This document shows positions 33,747 through 41,674 of a stretch of 64,000 nt of DNA, in pieces. Source of the DNA: JBBRBB01 sp963830175 (GTDB lineage Bacteria > Bacteroidota > Bacteroidia > Chitinophagales > Chitinophagaceae); contig CAWHKV010000002.1 in assembly GCA_963830175.1 (NCBI GenBank), forward strand, positions 434,001 through 498,000, given 5' to 3'. Within the stretch, counting starts at the first letter, position 1, and each line of letters begins with the position of its first letter. A model generated the notes under the pieces. The model saw nothing but the letters and a program-made list of their open reading frames with translations, was not told the origin of the DNA and did no database searches. The translations under genes were made by a program, and so were the position numbers.

Positions 33747-34896
33747 GAACGGAATTATATAATGAAATAAATTGCAGGCCAATGGTTTCTTCTTTGTATT
33801 TCGCAATTGCATCCGATGATATTTCATCGCTTTTATAAAGATGCTTATTCTGCATGATGTAAAGCATTCCTTTTTTTAATTCGTCCATATCATTTTTGTT
33901 CACTACAATTCCATTGCTTTTATTTATTGCTTCAGCCACTCCGCCGGCATCGGAGGTAATTACAGGCAATCCACAACACAAGGCTTCAACAACCACGCAG
34001 GGAAAATTTTCGTGGCTGCTAAATAAAACAAAAGCATCTGACTGTTGCATTTCATGCGCAACTTTCTGATGAGAAATTTCACCTGTAAAAATTACATGAT
34101 CTGTTAATTCCAATTTTTCAGCTAAAGCCTTATGATGGTCTTTTTCAGGACCAACCAGTACTATTTCAAAAGGTATTTTTTGCTGGACCAGTGATTTTGC
34201 GGTTGTTAAAATTGCTTCAATATTTTTTTGCTTTGCCATTGAAGAAACGTGCAGCCAACGAAAACCTGCGGTTCCCTTTTTATCGGCATAGGTGAAAATT
34301 TTTGAATCTACCACGTTATGTACAGTTACTACATTCTTTAAGTGAAACAGGTTCTGTATTTTCTTTCCAATAGTGGCTGAGACATTTGTAACCAAAGTTG
34401 CGCCTCTAAACACACGTGCCGTATTCATTCTAAAAAATCGGCTTCTTGTAAAAAAATTATCGGCTGCACTCTTTTCATACATTGATGCATGTTCAGAAAC
34501 CATGTAAGGAATTTTCCATAGCCCGGATATTTTTTTAGCCACCATTCCTGCCTTCATTGGCACATGCACATGCAGCAAAGCGGGAACGCCATGTTGCTTT
34601 TTATATGCTAACAAAACCTGTTTATAGTAATGCAAATACCGGCGGTTGTACAATATTTTGTCAGCAAAAGAGACACCTGTTTTATTGAAGGTGAAGTAAT
34701 GTATGATCTCTGTAAGGTTGCCGTCTTTATTAGTTTCCACCCGGTTTTCAGCTTGTGCATCTTTACCTAATTGAATTACATGAATTACTGTTACAGGTAC
34801 GAACCTGGCTACTGCTTTTGCATGACGTTGTATAAAATCACCATTAACAGGTTCGTATATATTGGGATACCAGCTTGCAAGCCAAAGTATATGCAT
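33712..34896 (-). CDS. GT4-family glycosyltransferase
   Basis: A 394-residue glycosyltransferase of the GT-B fold. The N-terminal domain opens ILWLASWYPNIYEPVNGDFIQRHA and has HVHVPMKAG. The C-terminal domain has WLHVSSMAKQKNIEAIL, VLVGPEKDH, and the donor-binding E-x7-E region SSHENFPCVVVEALCCGLPVITSDAGGVAE. It acts at the cytosolic face of the inner membrane. It follows the flippase gene after 8 bases on the same strand, so it probably builds the glycan that the flippase exports. Donor and acceptor are not known. Confidence 0.94.
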   Translation of the reverse strand: MHILWLASWYPNIYEPVNGDFIQRHAKAVARFVPVTVIHVIQLGKDAQAENRVETNKDGNLTEIIHYFTFNKTGVSFADKILYNRRYLHYYKQVLLAYKKQHGVPALLHVHVPMKAGMVAKKISGLWKIPYMVSEHASMYEKSAADNFFTRSRFFRMNTARVFRGATLVTNVSATIGKKIQNLFHLKNVVTVHNVVDSKIFTYADKKGTAGFRWLHVSSMAKQKNIEAILTTAKSLVQQKIPFEIVLVGPEKDHHKALAEKLELTDHVIFTGEISHQKVAHEMQQSDAFVLFSSHENFPCVVVEALCCGLPVITSDAGGVAEAINKSNGIVVNKNDMDELKKGMLYIMQNKHLYKSDEISSDAIAKYKEETIGLQFISLYNSVLTPGYQKQAGK

Positions 34897-34904
34897 AATG
34901 ATGA

Positions 34905-36218
34905 CTATCTTTTTTCTTTAACCAGGATAGAGAGCAACCAATGGTAATCAGCCTTTTTCCACCTTACAAATTCAATCCATTTAATTGAATAATCTTTATA
35001 AAACTGCCACATACTGTAAGCGAGGTTAACTGTGTAACTTAATGTGCTGATAATTGCTGCGGCGATGATGCCGAACCTGGGCACGAAGATTACATCACAA
35101 CCAATCATAACGATCAACGCAATTAAGGCACCCTTTACATTTACCTGCACTTTACCTTTTCCAGAAAAATAAGCAGAAAGCAATGCGAGTACGGAAAGCG
35201 AAAAAATGCCTGGTATAAGTATGAGCATGGGCAACTGCATGCGGTTGAAACTTTCACCAAAGATCCAGGGAAATATGGCATCGCCAAACACAACCACTAA
35301 AGCAAATATTAAAAGAAATAATTGGGAAAATAATCGTGCAATTATTTGGATTGAAGTATTCATTTCCTGCCGGGCAATTACTGTGGCTGTTCTTGGGAAA
35401 ACAACACTGGCAATTATCTGGGGAATAACCAGAAGCATTTGCCCAAGTTTAGATACCTGAATATAATTACCAAGATCGGCGTCGGATGAAGCTGCACTTG
35501 CTTTTACAAAAAGATAATCTATACGATACACTAAAAAGAAAATAACATTGGCAGCCAGCGCAGTTATTGAATATCTAAAGAATGAACGAATATCACTACC
35601 CGAAGGAAATCCGAAATTGCCTGCATTTCTGTTACGGATAATAAATGATATGAATACAGTTAAACCCTGAATTAGAAAAACAAAAAAGTAATATAATGTA
35701 ATGCGGTTAGCCTCCTCAGGAGATATGGTTTCCGCCTTTGGCGGAATAAATAATACAAAAGCAAAGTTTATTACGGCGATCAGCAGGTTAGGCAGTATAT
35801 AATTATCCTGTGTATAATAAAGCGCCGTTGTATAATTCATTAAAGACATACCAGCTACGAAAAACATAGCATACAAAATGTATTGTGTTTGTAATGCATC
35901 AGGCAATGAATTGTCAAAAGCAAAAAATGATAATACCAAAACGGCCATTATAATGCCCGAAACAAAACTCCACACTACAATTAGACCGGTTAATTTGTTT
36001 CTATGAATTAGTTCCCCAGATCCGTGATAAATTATTCCTGCTTCAAGTCCCAGGCTTAGCACTACCTGGACAAACGAAAAAATGATGGTAATGAAATAAA
36101 GATTTCCAGTGCCTGCAGCCTGTAAATACCTGCTTAAAAAAATGTTTACCACAAGCACTGATAAAAAATATAACCCGCGCCAGAATAAACCTTGTAACAG
36201 CAGTTTTTTAAAATTCAT
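34905..36218 (-). CDS. Wzx-like oligosaccharide flippase (MOP superfamily)
   Basis: A 437-residue integral membrane protein with about 12 hydrophobic spans. It starts MNFKKLLLQGLFWRGLYFLSVLVVNIFLSRYL, the usual polysaccharide-biosynthesis N-terminus with a GTGNLYF stretch, and has the SDADLGNYIQVSKLGQMLLVIPQIIASVVFPRTA region. It would flip a lipid-linked oligosaccharide across the inner membrane. It lies 13 bases after tpiA and 8 bases before a GT4 gene, in one transcription unit, which supports a role in surface polysaccharide or O-antigen type export. Confidence 0.9.
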   Translation of the reverse strand: MNFKKLLLQGLFWRGLYFLSVLVVNIFLSRYLQAAGTGNLYFITIIFSFVQVVLSLGLEAGIIYHGSGELIHRNKLTGLIVVWSFVSGIIMAVLVLSFFAFDNSLPDALQTQYILYAMFFVAGMSLMNYTTALYYTQDNYILPNLLIAVINFAFVLFIPPKAETISPEEANRITLYYFFVFLIQGLTVFISFIIRNRNAGNFGFPSGSDIRSFFRYSITALAANVIFFLVYRIDYLFVKASAASSDADLGNYIQVSKLGQMLLVIPQIIASVVFPRTATVIARQEMNTSIQIIARLFSQLFLLIFALVVVFGDAIFPWIFGESFNRMQLPMLILIPGIFSLSVLALLSAYFSGKGKVQVNVKGALIALIVMIGCDVIFVPRFGIIAAAIISTLSYTVNLAYSMWQFYKDYSIKWIEFVRWKKADYHWLLSILVKEKR

Positions 36219-36231
36219 GCAGGTTAATGGG

Positions 36232-36993
36232 TTAGCCTAAACTTTTTATAATGGTAATAAACTCTTCTGCAATTAAAGAAGAACCGCCTACCAATCCGCC
36301 ATCTACATCAGGCTGGCTAAATAATTCAACCGCATTGGAACCTTTTACACTTCCGCCATACAGAATGCTGATATTTTCTGCCACTTCATTTCCATATTTA
36401 TTTTTTATAAGGGTGCGGATTGATGCATGCATTTGTTGTGCCTGATCGCTGCTGGCAGTTTTGCCCGTGCCAATCGCCCATATGGGTTCGTAAGCAATAA
36501 TAACTTTTTGTACCTCCGTTTCATTTAAATGAAACAATGATTCCTGCAATTGTTTTTCAACAAATTCATTCTCTTTATTGCTTTCTCTTATTTCTAAAGG
36601 TTCACCACAACAAAAAATGGGGGTTATGTTATTCTGCAGGCAAATATTTACTTTATCGGCTAATTGTTGGTTTGTTTCATTAAAGTATTCACGCCGCTCA
36701 GAGTGACCAATAATAACATGGTGAATATTTATGGAGCGTAACATTGCCACAGAAATTTCACCTGTATACGCACCCGACATTTTGCTGTAACAGTTTTGTG
36801 CGGCAATGTGCATTCCAGGTTTACCTGAAACTATTTTTTCAGCTGTCATTAAATATGGGGCGGGAACAGCAAAGATTGCCAGGTGGTTTTTTTTCATCTC
36901 TATTGAGGCGCCTGTAATTTTTTCCAAAAGGCTTTTGCCTTCATCAATAGTTAAATTCATTTTCCAGTTTGCTGCTGCTATTTTTTTTCTCAT
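36232..36993 (-). CDS. tpiA: Triosephosphate isomerase
   Basis: Interconverts dihydroxyacetone phosphate and glyceraldehyde 3-phosphate in glycolysis. The 253-residue protein has AANWKMN (catalytic Lys), HVIIGHSERREYF (catalytic His), AYEPIWAIGTG (catalytic Glu and flexible loop), and LYGGSVKGSNA. It is complete and of normal length. It lies 5 bases downstream of the GlmU-like gene and 13 bases upstream of the flippase gene. Confidence 0.98.
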   Translation of the reverse strand: MRKKIAAANWKMNLTIDEGKSLLEKITGASIEMKKNHLAIFAVPAPYLMTAEKIVSGKPGMHIAAQNCYSKMSGAYTGEISVAMLRSINIHHVIIGHSERREYFNETNQQLADKVNICLQNNITPIFCCGEPLEIRESNKENEFVEKQLQESLFHLNETEVQKVIIAYEPIWAIGTGKTASSDQAQQMHASIRTLIKNKYGNEVAENISILYGGSVKGSNAVELFSQPDVDGGLVGGSSLIAEEFITIIKSLG

Positions 36994-36998
36994 GATTT

Positions 36999-38168
36999 TT
37001 AATTTGTATGAACCCCCGTTTTATTTCCTTTTGAATATAAATATTCTAGCACTTTTATTTCGGCCGGTGAAAGTATTTTGTTTTTAAACCTTTTCCAATT
37101 TTCTAAATGCGCCAAAGCTCTTTGTAATTCATATGTTTCATTTAAGCCCCATGTAAAATCACTGGTGCTGTTCTGCAAATTTCCGGGAGAAAACAGGTGA
37201 CTGCAAACACCAATTACACTCCCTGAATTTATTGCTGTGTTTATGGCTGTTCGGGTGTAATCACCCATTATAACGCCGCATTTATCCAGAGTACCAAATT
37301 CTTCCTGGGGTAGTATTTTGAAAGATCCTCCTGTATTTTTTACATTACTAACTGTAGTGCCAGCACCAAGGTTACACCATTCTCCCAATACACTATCCCC
37401 TAAATACCCTTCATGTGCTTTGTTAGAATAATCATTTAAAACAGAATTTTTTATTTCACCACCGGCAACGCAATATTTTCCCAGGGTAGTCGCGCCATAT
37501 ATTGCTGAAGCCATCTTTACAACACTAAAATCATTTGCAGCAAAAGGCCCGCGAATATTACATCCTTCCATTATCACAGTGTTTTTCCCAATATAGATAG
37601 GGCCTGTTTGGGTGTTGAAGGTGGCACAATTTATTTCTGCGCCTTGTTCTGCAAAAAATTTATCACCAATAATTATATTGGTCTGGCTAATGCTGTCAGA
37701 TGATCTTCCTTTCGTTAAAAGATGAAAGTCAAATTCCTACATTTTATGGTTCATTTGAAAAAAATGCCACGGATAAATTACCCGGTTTACTTCGTGCTTA
37801 TAATTTTTTGGTTTTAATTTATCCGTTATAAACTGTGCATTAAAATCATTCGCTGCTATGGTGGTTCTGGCCGCAATCAATTGATTATTTTGAAATAATG
37901 CGTGATCATTTTCTAAAGATAATAGCGCATCAACCAATGGCGCATCCGGCAGCACGGCGGCATCTATCCACAAGTGTTCACCGGCAGGTATGTCAGAATA
38001 AAGAATTTGCAGGTATACCGGCACATGCACCATTACCTCACTATCAAAAATTTTCGACCACCGTTCCTGTGCTGTTAAAATACCGCAACGCATTAAGCCC
38101 ACTGCTTTAGTTAACGACAGGGGGTAAAGTTTATTTCTTAATTCATTATCATATAAAATAACCAACAT
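36999..38168 (-). pseudogene. GlmU-like sugar nucleotidyltransferase, broken by an in-frame TAG
   Basis: A member of the Bacteroidota GlmU-family proteins, with an N-terminal nucleotidyltransferase-like domain and a C-terminal left-handed beta-helix. The first part (38168 to 37740) runs MLVILYDNELRNKLYPLSLT to YPWHFFQMNHKM. A TAG at 37737-37739 follows. The same frame then continues EFDFHLLTKGRSSDSISQTN, GPIYIGKNTVIMEGCNIRGPF and hexapeptide-type turns (LGEWCNLGAGTTVSNVK), with no further stop until 36999. Thus 389 residues would result if the TAG were a sense codon; a single base change (for example from CAG) suffices. Either a sequencing error or a recent nonsense mutation. It heads the likely operon tpiA, flippase, GT4. 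Confidence 0.86.
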
Positions 38169-38293
38169 AGTTATCCACGTGATGTAAAGATATTGTTAGA
38201 ACTCATAATGAAATACCATTTACATTGCAGCAATCTTATAATTTTGGGCATTAATTATTTGAGCCCAACATTTTTTGAAAAACTAAGCACCCA

Positions 38294-39460
38294 TTGATGA
38301 ATTTTTTTTTCAAGCTTCTGATCGTTTTTGTCTTATTAACACCCCTTGTTTTCTCCGCTTGTACGCGAAATGCAAATGATCGTTCTGAGGTTGTAAATGA
38401 TAATAGTAAAGAAGATGGATTTTTTAATAAACTGTCACCTGCAGAAATAGCGGGTTATAATGAAGCAGTTGAAAAATATTATGATTCTGCATTGCTTAAA
38501 AATGGCTTTAACGGTGCAATTCTCGTTGCTAAAAATGGACAGGTGTTATTTGAAGATTATAAGGGTTATATAAACTTGGATACCAAAGAGATTATCACGC
38601 CGCAAACGCCTTTTCATCTTGCATCGGTGTCAAAAACAATGACGGGAACTACTATTTTAAAACTGTGGCAGGATGGAAAACTTTCTCTCAATGATTCCCT
38701 TCAAAAATTCTTTCCTGCTTTTCCTTACCATGGGGTTACAGTAAGAATGTTGCTCAGTCACCGCAGTGGTCTTCCAAACTATCTCTACTTTATGGAAACT
38801 ACATGGGATAAAAACAAAAAGGCATCGAACCTTGATGTACTCAATACACTCATTACCCAAAAGCCTGCACTTGTTTGCAGAAGCGGCGCCAAATTTTATT
38901 ACAGCAATACTAATTATGTTTTGCTTGCGCTAATTATTGAAAAAGTTACAGGCATTTCATATCCGCAGTATATGAAGCAAAATGTTTTTATGCCCCTTGG
39001 CATGTCCAGCACTTACGTTTTTACGGCAGCAGATACTGCGAGATATGTGCCTACCTATTCGGTAACAAAGCCTTTTACAATGGATCAATATGATTGTACG
39101 TATGGCGATAAAAACATTTACAGTACGCCACGCGATCTGCTTAGGTGGGATAAAGCATTATATGAGCATACTTTTGTTTCTGCCGCAACACTCGATTCTG
39201 CTTTTACACCCCAAAGCAATGAAACGCCAAGCAAACATAATTATGGTTTAGGCTGGCGGTTGTATATAAACAATACAGACACCCTTGTTTATCATAATGG
39301 TAAATGGCATGGAAGCTATAATGCATTTTCCCGAATTGTTCAAGATACAGCTACCATCATTATTCTTTCGAATAAGCAAAACCGGAACGTGTACGACGCG
39401 AGAAAAATGAGCACTATTTTCGGGCGCGATTTTTCTTCTGAAAGCAACGGTGAAAAATAA
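38294..39460 (+). CDS. Class C beta-lactamase-type serine hydrolase, lipoprotein
   Basis: A 388-residue hydrolase of the beta-lactamase/D-Ala-D-Ala carboxypeptidase superfamily. The signal peptide ends at a lipobox (VFSAC, Cys23). The nucleophile Ser111 and Lys114 lie in HLASVSKTMTG. The YxN motif appears as YYSNTNY, and the KTG-like element as YHNGKWHG. Other family blocks are KLSLNDSLQKFFPAFPYHGVTVRMLLSHRSGLPNY. It acts in the periplasm or at the outer membrane. The substrate (peptidoglycan, small ester or peptide) cannot be told. Confidence 0.93.
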   Translation: MMNFFFKLLIVFVLLTPLVFSACTRNANDRSEVVNDNSKEDGFFNKLSPAEIAGYNEAVEKYYDSALLKNGFNGAILVAKNGQVLFEDYKGYINLDTKEIITPQTPFHLASVSKTMTGTTILKLWQDGKLSLNDSLQKFFPAFPYHGVTVRMLLSHRSGLPNYLYFMETTWDKNKKASNLDVLNTLITQKPALVCRSGAKFYYSNTNYVLLALIIEKVTGISYPQYMKQNVFMPLGMSSTYVFTAADTARYVPTYSVTKPFTMDQYDCTYGDKNIYSTPRDLLRWDKALYEHTFVSAATLDSAFTPQSNETPSKHNYGLGWRLYINNTDTLVYHNGKWHGSYNAFSRIVQDTATIIILSNKQNRNVYDARKMSTIFGRDFSSESNGEK

Positions 39461-39584
39461 TGTAATACCGGCACCCGTTTTTCATAGCATCGTTCCTTGC
39501 GTCGCAATCACTTCATCATTATAATTTTCAATCAGCATAAATGTTTTCAGGAATGATAGTTGGTAATTGTAATTTTATTTTGCC

Positions 39585-41080
39585 ATGCAATTACTTTCTG
39601 CACAACAAATACACAATTGGGATGCCTATACCATCACCCACGAACCTGTTTCTTCCATAGACCTGATGGAAAGGGCAGCAGCACAATGCACCCTGTTTAT
39701 AACTGAACAAAATTGGCATCAAAAAAAAATAATTATTTTTTGCGGAAAGGGTAATAATGGAGGAGATGGATTGGCGATAGCCCGCCAACTGCTCACGTTA
39801 AATGCACAGGTAAGTGTTTATATACTTGAATTTGGTGCACGCGGCACCGACGATTTCCAGGCGAACCTTGCACAATTGCACGAAAAGTCAACAGACATAC
39901 ATTTTATACAGTCGCCTGATTTTTTTCCCATCATAAACAAAGATCACCTGGTAATAGATTGTTTATATGGGTCAGGATTAAACAGGCCTTTGCAGGGTTT
40001 AAGTGCAGAGATCGTGCAACACATAAACCGGTCTGGAGCATTTGTGGTTTCCATAGATGTGCCCAGCGGTATGTACCTGGATAAAAGTTCAAAAGATAAC
40101 ACCGTAATTAAAGCGCAGCATACACTTACTTTTCAGATGCTTAAACTTTGTTTTCTTGTTTCTGAAAACGAATCCTGCTTCGGAAAAGTTACATTATTAA
40201 ACATAGGGTTGCACCCGGGGTATTTACAACATGTTGAAAGCACCTATAATTTATTAAGCACCAACATCGTTGGTCATATATATAAGCCCAGGAAAGCTTT
40301 CACCCATAAAGGAAGTTTTGGTCATGCCCTTGTGATAGCAGGAAATGAAGGCAAAATGGGAGCTGCCTTACTTGCATCTAAAGCTGCCTTGCGCACGGGT
40401 GCAGGACTGGTTTCCTTGTACATTGATCCATCTTTTTTTTCTATTGTTCACAGCTTTGTTCCTGAAGTAATGTGTACGCCCCGAAACACAAAAATGGGGG
40501 ATTTAGATAAACATTCTGTGGCTGCCATTGGGCCGGGATAGGCACCGGTAAAGAAATCAGCGGTCTTGTACTTCAATTTATTAAAAATTGGAAAAAACCT
40601 TTGGTCGTTGATGCAGATGCTTTAAACATTTTATCCTCTCAGCTTAATGGATTGCAAATGTTACACCCACTCACTATTATAACACCCCATCCTAAGGAAT
40701 TCGACAGGTTATTCGGAATTCATGAAAGTGAATTTGATCGAATGAAAACTGCCATCGAAAAATCCAGGCAATTTTCAATCGTTATAGTTTTAAAAGGTCA
40801 CCATACTTTAATAGCTTATGGGGGTAAAGGCTGGATTAATAATTCCGGCAATGCTGGGCTGGCAAAAGGGGGCTCTGGAGATGTATTAACCGGAATTATA
40901 GGTGGTTTGCTTTGCCAGGGTTATGATATATTGGATGCAGCATTATTCGGGGTTTACTTACATGGTCTTGCTGCAGACCTTTGCCTTGAGAGTGAAAGTA
41001 TGGAATCCCTGTTAGCCACAGATATTATAGATTCCCTGGGTGCTGCCTATAATAAAGTAACTGAGATAATAAGACTTTAA
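39585..41080 (+). pseudogene. nnr: Bifunctional NAD(P)H-hydrate epimerase/dehydratase (Nnr), one-base frameshift
   Basis: Nnr repairs hydrated NAD(P)H. The N-terminal epimerase (YjeF_N) runs from MQLLSAQQIHNWDAYTI with IIFCGKGNNGGDGLAIA. The C-terminal ADP-dependent dehydratase has SFGHALVIAGNEGKMGAALLASKAALRTGAGL, VDADALNIL, THPKE-like TPHPKEFDRLF and the GNAGLAKGGSGDVLTGIIGGLL ATP-binding block. At GGGCCGGGATAGGCACC (40531-40545) the frame ends in TAG. Reading one base back restores GPGIGTGKEISGLVL, so one A is missing. With it restored the protein is 498 residues, a normal length. The rest is open and intact. Confidence 0.9.
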
Positions 41081-41082
41081 AA

Positions 41083-41556
41083 TTATATTTCTAATAATCG
41101 GTCCAGTACAAAGGTTACCGCGGGGCAGAAAGTTGCATTTTTTAAAGTAATGTGTTGTCTTTTCAATAAAACATCCTCATCAGTATACGGAAACCTGGAA
41201 CAGTCTGAGGGTCGTACGTCATAAATACTGCATAAATTATCTGCGCCCAAAAAAGGACACGGGGTACTTTTAACTACAAAATCCCCTTCTTCGTCAATTG
41301 TCAGGTAAGAATCAATAAAAGCACCTTCTTTTAGTTGAAGGTGTTTGCTTATGCGTTTTATGTCTGGGGTTTTAAAACGGGGAGAGTAATTCTTGCAGCA
41401 GGCTGCACAATCGAGGCAATTTATATTGGCGAAAGCTTCATTATGCAACTTAGGCAATGCCTTAAGAGCCACATTTTTATTTATGTTCTTTAGTTTGTGT
41501 TTGTATTGTTTCTGCCTGTTTATGTCTGCTTGTTTCAAACCCATAGTTAAGGTCAC
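41083..41556 (-). CDS. YkgJ-family cysteine cluster protein
   Basis: A 157-residue protein with two Cys clusters: INCLDCAACCKNYSP at about 50-60 and CPFLGADNLCSIYDVRPSDCSRFPYT at about 105-130, plus a later Cys in NATFCPA. This is the pattern of the YkgJ/UPF0153 family, thought to bind zinc or an iron-sulfur cluster; no biochemical function is firmly known. It converges on nnr with two bases between stops and is divergent from gcvP. Cytosolic. Confidence 0.9.
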   Translation of the reverse strand: MTLTMGLKQADINRQKQYKHKLKNINKNVALKALPKLHNEAFANINCLDCAACCKNYSPRFKTPDIKRISKHLQLKEGAFIDSYLTIDEEGDFVVKSTPCPFLGADNLCSIYDVRPSDCSRFPYTDEDVLLKRQHITLKNATFCPAVTFVLDRLLEI

Positions 41557-41640
41557 AAAAATACCGTTAATTTATTGTTCATGTACCCACAGGAATGTTA
41601 TTGTGGGGGTAACTCATTTTAATAAACGGTTGTTAGCTAC

Positions 41641-41648
41641 TAATTTTG
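41641..41648 (+). promoter_or_regulatory. -7 type promoter box for gcvP
   Basis: TAATTTTG matches the Bacteroidota -7 consensus TAnnTTTG and lies 26 bases before the gcvP ATG. I do not see a well-spaced -33 TTG, so confidence is limited. No glycine riboswitch is visible in the short upstream region. Confidence 0.4.
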
Positions 41649-41674
41649 CACCTCTTAAAGCAGGGAAAATTAAT

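Noticed and set aside
37737..37739. Programmed readthrough of TAG in the GlmU-like gene
   Set aside because: TAG is not known to be recoded in this group, and no pyrrolysine genes or downstream structure are seen. A mutation or error is simpler.
41393..41674. N-terminal extension of gcvP from an upstream ATG
   Set aside because: The extension is antisense to the YkgJ-like gene, is hydrophobic and Cys-rich, and has no resemblance to P proteins. The family start matches the ATG at 41675.
41557..41674. Glycine riboswitch before gcvP
   Set aside because: The 118-base gap shows no tandem aptamer pattern or terminator, only a -7 like box.
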